DNA of 64,000 bases from NCBI RefSeq assembly GCF_042477335.2, contig NC_091249.1, forward strand, positions 50,514,001-50,578,000, in the 5' to 3' direction. Positions 34,791 through 47,042 of the stretch are shown piece by piece; the first letter of the stretch is position 1; each line of letters starts with the position of its first letter. The notes under the pieces were generated by a model. That model saw only the letters and a program-made list of their open reading frames with translations, was not told the origin of the DNA and searched no databases. The DNA comes from Ovis canadensis (taxonomy: Eukaryota; Chordata; Mammalia; Artiodactyla; Bovidae). The position numbers and the translations under genes are program-made.

Positions 34791-35254
34791 ATTCTTCATC
34801 CACATTTCAAAAATGGACCAACCTGACCAAAGGCAATTTAGAGTATCAATGACCATTTAGAGGAACTTTTGAAATCCTCAGACTTAATTTCCTTAAAACC
34901 AAATTGGACTACAATAGCTCAAAAAATTTCCAGAACTGAGTAGTAGGCCTATTTTGTGGGTTCCCAATGTTATCAGGAGTCTGAAATTACCTCTCTGCAA
35001 AATAAGATTTTAAGATTAACTGAGGCAAACAAAGAAAAACAGAATGTTTCCCAAAGCCTTGGATTCCTCTTCCTTGGTTTGTCTCCCATTCTGCCTCTGG
35101 CACCACGCGCTCTCTCTCCATTGGTTCCATTCCAGCGCCATCTTTCTCCTTCCCTCGTATACCACTCATACCTCCTCTGTCCTCTCAAGGCCCCCATGCT
35201 AAATCTCTCACCAGTCTTTCTCTTTTCTCTGAAACTCTCCATACCTGCTTTTCC

Positions 35255-35355
35255 TTCAGTTCAGTTCAGTTCAGTTCAGTCGCTCAGTCGTGTCCGACTC
35301 TTTGCAACCCCATGAATCGCAGCACGCCAGGCCTCCCTGTCCATCACCAACTCCT
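35255..35355 (-). mobile_element. BovB 3' end fragment inside the ERV
   Basis: The CAGTT repeats, CGCTCAGTCGTGTCCGACTC and CCTGTCCATCACCAACTCC mark the reversed BovB terminus. Confidence 0.88.
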
Positions 35356-35739
35356 TAGAACCTATCAAAACCTATCTCTTTAAAAGTAAACCTCTTGAGG
35401 ATCCAGTGGTTAAACACTTAATTTCTTATATTCCCCAGACTTAAATTGAACTTCAAGCCACAGTTCAATTTTACTTGAACTAGTTAACTGAACATAGTTC
35501 CATTTTTCATAGTTCAGTTACTTAACAATTTTCTCAAGTAACTGAAAAACCTCACAGATTGCTGAGGAATTTAATATAGTCATTCAAACTTACTTATCTG
35601 GTTTATCTGACCTATGTTAGCTAGTTCCAGGCCCCAGCACTGGATGAAAACCTGGATAAAAAACTGGGAAAATCATGAATGTTCTCTAAATGACAACTGG
35701 GAGAGCTGTCCACTAATTAATTATATGATTAGGCTTGGA

Positions 35740-35850
35740 CAACCTTCCCACTCCAGTATTCTGGCCTGGAGAATTCCATGGATTGTATAGTCCGTGGGGT
35801 TGCAAAGAATTGGACACGACTGAGTGACTTTCACTTGCACTTTTCACTTT
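35740..35850 (+). mobile_element. Truncated Bov SINE tail inside the ERV
   Basis: CCACTCCAGTATTCTGGCCT through GACTGAGTGACTTTCACTTG. Flanked by TTGGACAAC direct repeats near 35,733 and 35,849. Confidence 0.85.
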
Positions 35851-36249
35851 TGGACAACTGCTAGGTGACTTCATCAAGCAATTCCCAGGGCGTTTTCAAA
35901 GCATATCAATTGGGACAAAATTCAAACTTGCCCACAAAAACCTGATGAACCTGTTCATGACTACTACAATCAACTTCAGATTATTTTTTTAAAACATTTT
36001 CATCTTCTTTCAGCTGTTGATTCCCCCCTGGGTAACTTTTAACTCTATATTAGTGGGCTGAACCAGGTCCCTTCCCTTCTAATAAAAGGACCAAGATGAA
36101 GTGGGAAACTATGTCCCCTCCAGATTGAGATAATCTGGCAAACCAGCCCTTATACTTTCCATGAGTCACCTAGAAGGAAGACCACCAAAATTCTTAATCT
36201 TCAACTCCATAAATGAAGTCCCCTAAATAAAATTAATACCCTTGTGAAA

Positions 36250-36640
36250 AAGTATAAGTGTTAGTCACTCAGTTATGTCCGACTCTTTGTGACCCCATGG
36301 ACACATGGGGTGCTCTGTCCTGCCAGGCTCCTCTGTCCATGGAATTCTCCAGGCAAGAATACTGGAGTGGGTAGCCATTCCCTTCTCTAGGAGACAACCT
36401 AGGGATCGAACCTAGGTCTTCCTGCATTGCAGGCAGATTCTTTACTGTCTGACCACCAGGGAAGCCCAGTACTGGAGTAGGTAGCCTTTCCCCTTCTCAG
36501 GGGATCTTCCCAACCCAGTAGTTTATGCTATTATTGCAAAGAGCCAGAACACTGAGAAAGAGGTTATTCCAGACAGACAGGAAGGAATCCACCTGCAATG
36601 CAGGAGATGCTGATTCAATTCCTGGGCTGGATACTTCTGA
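36250..36640. mobile_element. Bov-tA cluster inside the ERV
   Basis: A full minus-strand Bov-tA (36,250-36,468) is followed by a second reversed body piece to about 36,520 and a plus-strand head/B-box piece at 36,585-36,640 (CACCTGCAATGCAGGAGATG). Confidence 0.8.
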
Positions 36641-37807
36641 GCGAGTTTCACTTTTCACAGACTCAAACATGGCGGACAACATCAGCCCTGTAAACAGCCT
36701 TTCCAACTTTCTCCCAACTGTTAATGATGGGGCTCCAAGGAAGTACAAGGGCTTTTCCCAGCCCTCCCTCTCCCAGCTCGGAGAAACATTCCTCCAGACT
36801 TGGGATGGATCTCTTCTAGTTCAGTTGACATAGGAGCCACACTCTCTGTGCCCAACCCCACTACTATAAAGCAGCCCCTGCCTTGGAGGACTAATACAGT
36901 TCAAACAGTGGGGATCTCTAATGAACATCAACAGCTTCCTGTCGTTTAAACTACTCTTTTTTTGTCTAAGTCCTTTGAAAGATGTACATCTTTTTCTTCA
37001 TAGCTCCTCCACTCATCCATTTATTAGGCCTAGACTTCTTACAGAAGTATCATGCCAGAATTTCTTTCTCCCCAAAAATGGAAATAATTCTAGAGTTTGA
37101 GAGTAGTCATCAAAGTCACCCACTAGGTGAAATAAATCACCCTTTGATATCTTTTATCTGTTCTATTCTAGAAACATTGATCATTTGTCTCTATTGAATC
37201 AACTACCATCCTCTCTATGCAAAATCTCCAACTAATGTTTGCAAAATTCATAGTACACTTCCCTTCAAGATTCATATAGACCCCTCAAAACCTCTCCCCA
37301 GAACTAATTAATACCCTGTAAGAAATTCTTCAAGGCTTAAGGCCCATAATAGTTGCAAGGCTCAAAGCCTCATTAGCCCTTGCATTAGCGCCGTAACACT
37401 CCCATTTTATCAGTGGGAAAACCTAAGGGTCAAGGGTGGAGGTTTGTGCAGGACCTCAGAGCAACAGACACCGTATTGTTCCTAACCCTCATATGTTACT
37501 AACATCCATCCCCACCAGATGTAAATTTTTTACTGTAATTGATTTATGCGGTGCATTCTTTAGTACTCAAATTGATGAAGTTAGCTAACACTACCTTCTT
37601 GCTTTCGCTTGAGAAGAAAAACAATTCACCTGGAGAATAATGTCTCAAGGTTTTATTGAGTCCTTATTCCTTGCAAATCCTAAAGGCTGATCTGGATGGT
37701 ATAAAGTTCCCTAGATGTTCTATCTTGTTGAAATGTATAGATGATTTGCTTCTTTTTTCTCTTTCTCAAGCTTTCTCACAGAAATAAAGCATCAACTTGT
37801 GAAAGCT

Positions 37808-38115
37808 TTTATGTATTTACTTTTAATTTTTTTCTGTTTTTTGTTTTTATTTATTCATTTTTGGCTGTGCTGGATCTTTGTCGCTGTTCCTGGGCCTCCT
37901 CTAGTGGCGGCGAGCGGGGCTATTCTTCACTGCAGTCTGTGCCAGGACTTTCGGTGGCTTCTCTTGTTGCAGAGCACAGCTCTAGGCACGCGGGCTTCAG
38001 TAGCTGTGGCTCACAGGCTTAGTTGCTCCTCTGGACGTGGAATCTACCTAGACCTGGATCGTCCTCTGCATTAGCAGGTGGATTCTTACCCATTCTGCCA
38101 CCAGGGAAGTCCCGC
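37808..38115 (-). mobile_element. CHR-1 type SINE inside the ERV pol
   Basis: After a T-rich tail, the plus strand reads TTTTTGGCTGTGCTGGATCT, CGGGCTTCAGTAGCTGTGGC, CTTAGTTGCTCCTCTGGACG and CTGCCACCAGGGAAGTCCCG. It separates the reverse transcriptase and RNase H traces. Confidence 0.85.
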
Positions 38116-38880
38116 TAAAGATTTTAACCTCAAAGGGACTGAAGGTCACCAAAGAAAAATTGCTGTTTGTCCAAACCCAGGTTCGATATTTAGGACATCT
38201 GATGCCAAACAAGAGCTACACTCAGGTCCAGATAGACTTCATGGTGTCCCAGGTTTCCCCAAACCAAATGCCAGCTGGGAGGTTTTCTTGGGCTAGTTGG
38301 TTATTGCCAAAATTGGATAACCAATTTCTTAAGGCCAAACCTCTGTAATATCTTACTAAACAATAACAACCTGGACCCAATTTTATGAGACGAATCATAC
38401 ACCATAGTTTCCAGGTGAAGCTGGAGAATCTGATGAACCCACCTGCTCTTGGACATTCCAATTACCAGATTCCCTTTTCTCCTTTTCGTAATATGAAAAG
38501 GAGAATGCTCTGGGGATATTCACCCAAAAACATGGGACCACCACTGATCCTCAGGGTCTTATAGCCAGTAACTGGATCCTGTGGCATGGAATACTCTCCT
38601 TGGCATTAGAGCCATTACAGCCACTGCCCTTTTGGTTAAAAGCACCAAGAAAATCACTGTGAGATTCCCCTTTAACAATCTCTGTCCCCTAGACAGTAGG
38701 AGCCCTCCTGAATTCTCGTCACACTCAGCATTTCTCAGTCAGCTGCCTCCCCTTCTATGAAGCCGTTTAGTTAACTGTTCCTTACATAACTCTGTTATGC
38801 TCTAATAACTTTTAACCCTGCTGCTCTTCTCCCTTCCGACATGCATGAGAGACTTCAAACTCTGAGTTTCGCTTCTTTTT

Positions 38881-39387
38881 CAGAAGAAAAGTCTGATAAA
38901 ATGAGTGGACCTAGATTCCAGCAACTATAAGGGAGGATCTAGAATATTTAAAGCATGGGTTTGAAATCACACAGACCCGGTGCAAACCGCAGTCGCATCC
39001 TTTACTGACTATACAATGTTGGGGGAGTCACTTCCTTTCTCCAGGCCTGTTTTCTTTTAGGAGATGGAAGTAAGTTGACAAGTTGGTAGACAGTGAAATC
39101 CAGTCCTAGGTCAGAAGGATACCTGAGAGTCATACGGAAGTTGGCAGATTTTAGAAACTAGCCCTGTAGTTACCTCAAGAGGGCCAGGCTAGGGTGTGGA
39201 TGATGGTAGCCCAGGAGCAGAACCCAGAGCCCTATCAGAGTTTTCAGATGGATATACCTTTGTTTTCCCCACCTTGCCTGGGACAGACCTTGACCAGCCC
39301 TATAGCTATCACCATATCATGACTGCAGGCTGAGAAGGTACTGGCTGGTTGTGGGTGGCTTCAAGCCTCAGGAGGTTAAGGGGTATG
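38881..39387. other. Spacer with MIR trace
   Basis: A MIR-like piece at about 38,990-39,070. No gene. Confidence 0.4.
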
Positions 39388-39640
39388 AGTACTCTTGCCT
39401 GGAAAGTCCCATGGACAGAGGAGCCTGGTGGGCTACAGTCCATGGCGTCGTGAAGAGTCAGACATGACCGAGCGACTTCACTTTCACTTTTCACTTTTCA
39501 CTTTCATGCATTGGAGAAGGAAATGGCAACCCACTCCAGTGTTCTTGCCTGGAGAATCCCAGGGACGGGGGTGCCTGGTGGGCTGCTGTCTATGGGGTCG
39601 CACAGAGTCGGGCACGACTGAAGTGACTTAGCAGCAGTAG
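39388..39640 (+). mobile_element. Bov-A2 SINE
   Basis: Two units joined by CACTTTCACTTTTCACTTTT, with the end GACTTAGCAGCAGTAGTAGT. Confidence 0.9.
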
Positions 39641-40084
39641 TAGTGTCAAAAACAACCACAGTGCAGTGGCTGGCCTGTGCCTCAGCCTCTCTCCACCATA
39701 CTTTCTCCCCCTCCCAATACCAGGTTACAGCAGCCATGAGTGGCAGCTTTTCTAGGAAGAGTCTTATCTGGACAGAGAGAGGTACGGGGAAGTTCTCTGG
39801 AGATGCTCAGGACCAAATAGACAAGACTACACCAGCATCTCCTCAACTCACCAAAATAAGTCCAAGCTACCCTTGGGCTTTGCTGCCTCCCTCAGGCACT
39901 CAGTTCTGGCCCCAAAGAAATAGAAACCACAGGCCAGATAAGAGACACAGCTGAGGGACACACACCCCGCCAGAGAAAGACAACACACAGGGCAACCTTA
40001 TCCACAAGCAGCAGAGTTAACCGACTAGGCAGGATAGGAAATGAAAATACACATTTAAGTATTATTCTAATCTAAAAGGCATTA
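39641..40084. other. Spacer, no gene seen
   Basis: No recognised gene or repeat. Confidence 0.4.
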
Positions 40085-40530
40085 AAAAGGACAAAACAAT
40101 GCCATTTGCGGCAACATGGATGGACCTAGAGACTGAAGTAAGTCAGACACAGAAAGACAAATATCCTATGATATCACTTACATCTGAAATCTAAAAAGAA
40201 AAAGGTACAAATGAACTTATCGATAAAACAGAAATAGAGTTACAGATGTAGAAAACAAACTTATGGTCACCAGGGGGAAAGGGAGGAGGGATAAACTGGG
40301 AGACTGGGATTGACATACACATGCTGCTACATATAAAAGAGGAAACTAATGAGAACCTACTCTATAGCACAGGAAACTCTACTCAATACTCCGCAATGGG
40401 AAAAGAATCTAGAGAAAGAGTGGACACATTCATATGTATAACTGATTCACTTTGCTGTACACCTGAAACTAACACATTGTAAATCAACTCTACTGCAATT
40501 AAATGTTTAAAAGTAAATAAATAAGAAAGA
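40085..40530 (+). mobile_element. Older L1 3' end
   Basis: The L1 3' UTR in sense orientation: CAACATGGATGGACCTAGAG, GGTCACCAGGGGGAAAGGGA, CTATAGCACAGGAAACTCTA, TGCTGTACACCTGAAACTAA and an A-rich tail. It differs from the younger L1 at 10 kb. Confidence 0.8.
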
Positions 40531-40644
40531 AAAAAGTGGATTGGGGAAATATGAAGGAGGAACAAGAATCACACAGAAGAACCAACTATAGAATCAGACA
40601 CGAAAATATCCTAGATGAAATAAACACTTCAAAGAGTGGAGTAA

Positions 40645-40945
40645 ATAGAGCGGATACAGCCAAAGACCAAATAAGCAAGTATGAGGACCACATTGAGAAA
40701 ATTTCCTAAAAAGCATGAAGAAGATATAGACATTTTTAATATATATAGATATAGATTTGGTACCTCAGCACAAACACACACACACACTCTTAATACAAAA
40801 GTTAAAAAATCTATATCTTTAAAATATCTACATTTTTAATATATATCACATTAAAAATACCTATATCTTCTTCATGCTTTTTAGGAAGTTTTCTCAATGT
40901 GATCCTCATACTTACTTATTTGCCCTTTGGCTACATCCACTCTCC
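40645..40945. repeat. Long imperfect inverted repeat, about 100-bp arms
   Basis: The left arm (about 40,647-40,743) and the reverse complement of the right arm (about 40,848-40,944) align with about ten differences, nearly all transitions. The core is identical over CCTAAAAAGCATGAAGAAGA. The central about 100 bp is AT-rich with an ACACACACACAC run and further short copies of AATCTATATCTTTAAAATAT. Confidence 0.85.
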
Positions 40946-40949
40946 CATA

Positions 40950-41509
40950 AATTGATTTCACAATTCACTAATGGCCTTAAACTACAATTTGAAATACAGG
41001 ACTGGAGTCATACTCTTAGGTTCCCCGGCTAAGCCTTATTCACTTCTCCCCAGAGGAGTGATTTGTTTGAAGGGGGTTTGGGAGAAAGCAGTAGGTATGC
41101 TCAGTCCAGATGCTCTGGGGCTCTTCTGCCCCGCCCATCTATAGAGAGGGTGGGCCATGATGCTCTCCCTCCGCTGGGGAAGAGACTGGCCCTGTAAGGT
41201 TCCTAGAGGGCTTCTATTCTCATATCCCTTTTCTTTGGTGCCTCTGCCATCTTGGTTGTTAATATTCTTAATATTCTCCTGTCCTTGTTTGATGCGCTCT
41301 GTCATTAATCTGGTGGGTAATCCATCTGTTTCATGGAAAAGGATTAGCAAGTCTATTTTAACCACACATCTAAGCCACTTTCTCCAATCCAGGCTTTACT
41401 GACAACAAAGATGACATTTTTTTTTTCTCTCCATTTGAACATCTTTGTTTCACTTCTCCGTTAGTTCTAAACTTGGAGACAGGAAACATTCTTTACTAAC
41501 CGGCTGTTA
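40950..41509. other. Spacer, no gene seen
   Basis: No supported gene. Confidence 0.4.
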
Positions 41510-44178
41510 AGGACTGAATGGATGTATCCCCCCAAAAAGGATTTGCTGATGCCCTAACTCCCAATGTACAAAGGCTAACAGAGGCTTGCCAAGAGAACAC
41601 ACCAGTCATAGCAGACACCCTTTTTCAATAACACAAGAGATGACTCTCCACATGACATCACCAAATGGTCAGTACTGAAATCCAATTGATTACATTCTCT
41701 GCAACTGAAAATGGAGAAGCTCTATACAGTGGAGGAAAAAAGACCTGGAGCTGACTGTTGCTCAGATTATCAGCTCCTTGTTGTAAAATTCAGGCTTAAA
41801 TTGAAGAAATCCAGTAGGCCAATCAGGTATGACATAAAACAAATCTCTTATGATTATACAGTGGAGGTGATGAATAGATTCAAGGGATTATATCCGGTAG
41901 ACAGAGTGCCTGAAGAGCTATGAACAGAGGGTCACAACACTGTACAAGTGGTGACCAAAACCATTCCAAAGAAAAAGAAATGCAAGAAGGCAAAGTGGTT
42001 GTCTGAGGAAGCTTTACAAATAGCTGAGGAAAGAAGAGAAGCAAAAAGCAAGGGAGAAAGGGAAAGATATACACTACTGAAGGCAGAATTCCAAAGAATA
42101 GCAAGGGGAGATAAGAAGAACAATGCAAAGAAACAGGGGAAAACAATAGAATGGGAAAGACTTAAGAGATCTCTTCAAGAAAATTGGAGATACCAAAGGA
42201 ACATTTCATGCAAGGCTGGGTACAATAAAAGACAGAAACTTTAAGGACCTAACAGAGGCAGAAGATATTGAGAAGAGGTGGCAAGAATACACAGAAAAAC
42301 TATACAAAAAGGTCTTAATGACCCAACAAATCACAATGGTGTGATCACTCACCTGGGGCCAGACACCCTGGCGTGTGAAGTCAAGTGGGCCTTAGGAAGC
42401 ATTACTACCAACAAAGCTAGTGTAGGTGGATGGAATTCCGCCTGAGCTGTCTCAAATCCTAAGACATGATGCTGTTAAAGTGCTGCACTCAAATGTGTCA
42501 GCAAATGTGGAACTCAGCAGTGGCCACAGGACTGGAAAAGGTTAGTTTTCATCCCAATCCCAAAGAAGGACAGTGCTAAAGAATGTTCAAACTACCAGAC
42601 AGTTGTGTTCATTTCCCATGCCAGTAACGTTATGCTCACAACCCTTCAAGCTAGGCTTCAGCAGAACTTGAATCAAGAACTTCCAGAGTACAAGTTGGGT
42701 TTAGAAAAAGCAGAGGAACCAAAGATCAAATTACCAACTTCGGCTGGATCATAGAAAAAGCAAGGGAATTCTAGAAAAACATCTACTTCTGCTTCACTGA
42801 CTGCACTAAAGCCTTTGACTGTGTAGATCACATCAAACTATGGAAAATTCTTAAAGAGATGAGAATACCAAACCCATTGGTATTGTTTGTCTCCTGAGAA
42901 ACCTGTATGTGGGTCAAGAGCAACAGTTAGAACTGGACATGGAACAACAGACTGGTCCCAAATTGGGAAAGGAGTACATCAAGCTTGTATATTGTCACCC
43001 TGTTTATTTAACTTATATACAGAGTACATCATGCAAAATGCTGGGCTGGATGAAGCACAAGCTGGAATCAAGATTGCCAGGAAAAATAACAATCTCAGAT
43101 ACGCAGATGATACCACTCTAATAGCAGAAAACGTAGAGAACTAAAGAACCTCTCAATGAAGATGAAAGAGGAGAGCAAAAAGTTGGCTTGAACCCCAGCA
43201 TTTAAAAAACTAAGACCATGGCATCTGGTCTCATCACTTCATGGTAAATAGGAGGGGGGAAAAGTGGAAGCAGTGACAGATTTTCTCTTCTTGGGCTCCA
43301 AAAACTGCAGATGGTGACTGCAGCCATGAAGTCAGAAGATGATTGCTTCTTAGAAAGAAAGCTATGACAAACCTAGACAGCATATAAAAAGCAAAGACAT
43401 CACTTAGCCGACAGAGGTCTATATAGTCAAAGCTATGGTCTTTCCATTAGTCATGTACTGATGCGAGTGTTGGATTAGAAAGAAGGCTGAGCACTGAGGA
43501 ATTGCTTTTGAAGATGCTTGAGAGTCCCTTGTATAGCAAGGAGATCCAACCAGTCAATCCTAAAGGAAATCTGTCCTGAATATTCACTGGAAGGATTGAT
43601 GCTGAAGCTGAAGTTCCAATACTTTGGCCATCTGATGTGAAGAGCTGACTCACTGGAAAAGACCTTGATGCTGGGAAAGATTGAAGGCAGGAGGAGAAGG
43701 GGATGACAAAGGATGAAATGGTTGGATGGCATCAGCGACTCAATGGACATGAGTTTGAGCAAATTCCAGGAGATGGTGAAGGACAGGGAGGACTGGGGTG
43801 TTGCAGTCCATGGGGTCACAAAGTCAGACATGACTAGTGACTGAATAACAACAATCCCCAATGAAATATTAGTGATATTATTTGGAGGTAGGGTTCTTGG
43901 GAGGCAATTAAATTTGGATGAGGTCAAGAGGGTGAGGCCCTATCATGGGATTAGCATCCATATAAGAGAGACAGAGAGAGCAGGACTTGCTCTCTGCCAT
44001 GTGAGGACATATGAGAAGGTGGCTGCTAGCAAGCCAAGAGGACTCTAGCAGGGAACGGAATCTGCTGACCCCTTGATCTCGGATTTCCTAGCCTCCAGAA
44101 CTGTGAGAAATAAATTCCTGTCATCACCTCACCCCTCAATGGTATATTGTTATGATAGCCCAAGAAGACTAAGACATC
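41510..44178 (+). mobile_element. MLT1A LTR split by BovB
   Basis: The 5' part 41,510-41,576 (TTAAGGACTGAATGGATGTA, TGCCCTAACTCCCAATG) and 3' part 43,857-44,178 (TATTTGGAGGTAGGGTTCTT, GCCATGTGAGGACATATGAG, CTCCAGAACTGTGAGAAATA, ATAGCCCAAGAAGACTAAGA) are consecutive in the MLT1A consensus. The BovB sits between them. Confidence 0.82.
41577..43856 (+). mobile_element. BovB (RTE) LINE, 2.28 kb, decayed
   Basis: The longest BovB in the window. It covers the late endonuclease region (MEKLYTVEEKRPGADCCSD), the linker (TKTIPKKKKCKKAKWLSEEA), the reverse transcriptase (CILSPCLFNLYTEYI, LRYADDTTLIAENVEN with the YADD active site at about 43,096) and the 3' tail. Many stops and indels separate these blocks. 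CCCAATG on both sides (41,570-41,576 and 43,857-43,863) is the probable target duplication. Confidence 0.92.
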
Positions 44179-44224
44179 TGCTGAGATTTAACACTATTAA
44201 ATGATTCCAGGAAGTCAAGCAAGA

Positions 44225-45770
44225 TAAGAACTAAGATGCTACTGTTGCTAGTGAGTTTAAGGTTCTTGCTTCGTTGTGAAAGAATTTGGAGACGAAGTGA
44301 TAGGTAAGAAGTGAGTTTATTTAGGCAGAAACACATCCCACAGACAGAGTGTGGGCCGTCTGGGAAAGCAAGAGAGAGGAAGAGAAGGAGAAGGGGAGGG
44401 AGAGTCTTGAAAAATTGATGCCAAAAGCTCAACTTCTCTGTACACTGGTGCTGAATCAAATCACAGAGATTTTGGGGTGAAGTAGAAAAGAGAAGCTGTA
44501 TCACTTTGCCAGGAAAAGGGGGCCACAGTGGGCTAAAGCCCTCAAATCTATGTGTTTCAACTTAGGGAAAGTAAAAGTTTTATAGTAATTGTTCAAAGAG
44601 CATGGACATTCTTCTGATAGGTTGATGGTGAAGTAAGTTGGAGTCAGCAGCATCAACCTCCACGGCCAACTGATGCTGAGCAGGGCCCTGTGAGGCTCCT
44701 GGGCACGAAGGTCCTTTTGTCCCCCATATCTTGATTCCAGCCTTCATGACCTTCTCTCAGTTCCAAACAGCAGAACAGTTGCTAATCAAAGGAGAAACAG
44801 CAACAAAACCACCTGATGCAAGATTAAAGGACCAGAGAGGCTCCTCAAGATTAGGAGACTAGGCCACCTAAGACAAGGCGCACACCCTTTTCTTGTCAGC
44901 AAACCCACCCTTTTGAAACTTGGCAGAAGAAAGAATAGACTATTACTGCCTTGATCCTTATCACATACTCCTGCTGACTATATAACCTTTTCCTACTCAC
45001 CAGGGATGGGGCACAGTTCTTGAGTCCCTAGCCTACTGTGTTCCCCCCTTTGCCTAGCAAAGTAATAGAGCCATCCTTTCCTTCTCCTCCATAATTGTGA
45101 TAATTGTGTCTCCATATTTCTATTTGGCATTGGTGCACATAGAGCCAAGATTTTGGCAACACAACTGGTCTGGGGTCTACATCATTGTGGGCAGCATACC
45201 ATGTTAATCTTACTTACATTCTCCCAACTTGAGGGGGTTTCAGTATCTGCAAAATAGCTCAAAGATAGTGTTGTGTGTATCCTCTGATAGGGAAACAGGA
45301 CCTTGCCATAAGGCTGCTCTTGACTGTTTGTTTCTCCCTGGTTTCAAAACCCCTCCCTTTTCTAATTAACAACTGCTTGAATCTGCCCATTGGAACTCAG
45401 GGAGGGTCATGGAGGCTGAATGAATGCTGTTTCCTATAATCAAAGAAGTGGGGGATACAGAACAGCCTTGTGCCCAGGAGCCCCACTGGCCCCTGCATGG
45501 CATCAGTGTTAGTTTTTATGGACTTAGTAATTTCATAGGCTAATGAGTGGGAGGATTATTCCAGTTTTGTGGGAGAAGGGGCAGGGATTTCCAGGAATCA
45601 AGCCACTATCCACTTTTTGGCCTTTTACGGTTAGCCTAAGAACTGTCATGGTACTGGTGGGTATATCATTTATCATATGCTAATGTATGGCTGAGCATAT
45701 GATGAGGCTCAAGGTCTACTGGAAGTCGACTCTTCCACCATCTTGGACCTAGCTGGTTCCAACCAGTCTT
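44225..45770 (-). mobile_element. Class I LTR-derived segment
   Basis: On the minus strand 44,400-44,230 reads like an R/U5 end: a CACACTCTGTCTGTGGGATG stretch, AATAAACTCACTTCTTACC (signal at plus 44,316-44,321) and a Lys-tRNA-independent U5-like tail. The plus-strand block 45,500-45,770 (GTTAGTTTTTATGGACTTAG, TTCCACCATCTTGGACCTAG) looks like the U3 part of a ruminant LTR. The 0.9 kb between is unassigned, so this may be one long LTR or two nested pieces. Confidence 0.5.
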
Positions 45771-45772
45771 TG

Positions 45773-45850
45773 TCATGTCTTATGGCTAATGGACTACAGT
45801 CCATGGGGTCCTAAGGGTGGGACACCACTTAGCAACTAAACCACCAACAC
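45773..45850 (+). mobile_element. BovB/Bov SINE tail fragment
   Basis: GGACTACAGTCCATGGGGTC and CACTTAGCAACTAAACCACC are the terminal BovB-type sequence. Confidence 0.8.
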
Positions 45851-46339
45851 TGGCAACATCTTCTCCCCTCTTATTTCACTACCAAGGGATTTAATGAGTT
45901 TGTTAGAGACCCTGGTAAGAATAGTTTCTCTGGATTGGTGGGAGTGAGGAATAGAAAATGCACACTATCCAGAAGTGGGTCTGAAATGGAAAGCAGAGGC
46001 AGAGGAAACAGGAGAGATCGGAGCATACCTGTGGGTGACTAGAAAAAAGCCCAGAATCCACCCTGGTCTATAAAATGGCTTGAAGCGATTTACAATAAAA
46101 ATAAACCCATTCACCCCAGAGTTTCTCATGGGGTTCCTCCTCTTGAGTACTCCAGGCCCGTTTCTCCTGCTTTTCCTCCTTGTGCTACACCGTGGAAACT
46201 TTGGCAGTCACTGGGGGTCAAGGGACAAAGTGGTCAGGTCCAAACATTGATTCCCTGCCCCAGCTGGCTTCATTAGGACACTTCACCAAGAGACTCCAAG
46301 AGAGCAGAACCCCTGGAAGCCAGGCAGCAGCCAACAGAA

Positions 46340-46420
46340 GGTAGACAGTACTAAGAGTCAGGGACCTGGGTTCCAATCCGGCCTCTGCCACTCCACAACC
46401 TGCCATCCCATAGCAATTCC
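46340..46420 (+). mobile_element. MIR fragment
   Basis: GACCTGGGTTCCAATCCGGC and CTCTGCCACTCCACAACC resemble the MIR 3' region. Confidence 0.5.
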
Positions 46421-46723
46421 TCTTGGAGATCATGAGGGATGCCCAGGAAGCATACTGCCTGGGGTTGAATGCGGGCTGCACCCACACACGAAGGTGCGAC
46501 TAGAGCCTGTTTTCCCTAACAAGGGACTCTGTTTTAAGGGGTAACCTAAAACGTCTTGAGCTAACCCCCTAACAGCAAGTGCTCGGTAGATGCCAATGTA
46601 ACCACGTCCTGTCCCGCCCATGCACAGCCTCTCGCTCCACACCGCACCTAGCGGAGTGGGCGGGAGGACCCAGCGCTCAGGGCCGCGCCCCCAGCTCCCG
46701 CCGCCTGTCGCGACAGCAGCGGT

Positions 46724-46742
46724 GCATTGTGGGTCTTGTAGT
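46724..46742 (-). promoter_or_regulatory. ZNF143/THAP11-type motif
   Basis: GCATTGTGGGTCTTGTAGT resembles the reverse of the consensus ACTACAATTCCCAGAATGC, with a few mismatches. It lies about 120 bp upstream of the ARL10 ATG. Confidence 0.6.
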
Positions 46743-46859
46743 GTGGGGCTGGGTTGGTTGGGTGGGTGGGCGCGGCTGAGGCAGTCGCTGCGGGGCCATC
46801 TTCGGCAGGCCGGCTGGCTCGGCCTGCGCAGCCCGCACTCGCGCACCTCGCCCGCCGCG

Positions 46860-47042
46860 ATGGCGCCGCGGCCGCTGAGCCCCTTGGTGCTGGCACTGGG
46901 TGGCGCGGCGGCCGTGCTCGGTTCGGTGCTCTTCATCCTCTGGAAGACCTATTTCGGCAGTGGACGGGAGCGCCGCTGGGACGGAGGCGAGGCCTGGTGG
47001 GGCGCTGAGCCTGCCGGCCTTCCACAGTGGGACGAGTGGGAC
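46860..47042 (+). CDS. ARL10: ARL10 coding exon 1
   Basis: 61 codons ending in phase 0 at GACGAGTGGGAC, followed by the donor GTGAGT at 47,043. It encodes the N-terminal hydrophobic anchor. Confidence 0.95.

Larger units (their letters stand above)
33560..38880 (+). mobile_element. Decayed class I endogenous retrovirus, interrupted by SINEs
   Basis: Plus-strand traces appear in proviral order. A primer-binding-like TTTGGTGGCCCATAGAGGGG lies at 33,929-33,948, after LTR-like sequence. Gag-like pieces lie at 34,950-35,250 and 35,870-36,110. Protease-like traces with a DIGAT triad region lie near 36,825-36,845 and at 36,985-37,130. Reverse transcriptase traces include IDDLL at 37,737-37,751, and RNase H-like traces lie at 38,130-38,750. 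All are crossed by stops and frameshifts, and seven or so SINE pieces are inserted. The RT motif is altered from the usual Tyr-x-Asp-Asp. Env and a 3' LTR were not recognised. Confidence 0.75.
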
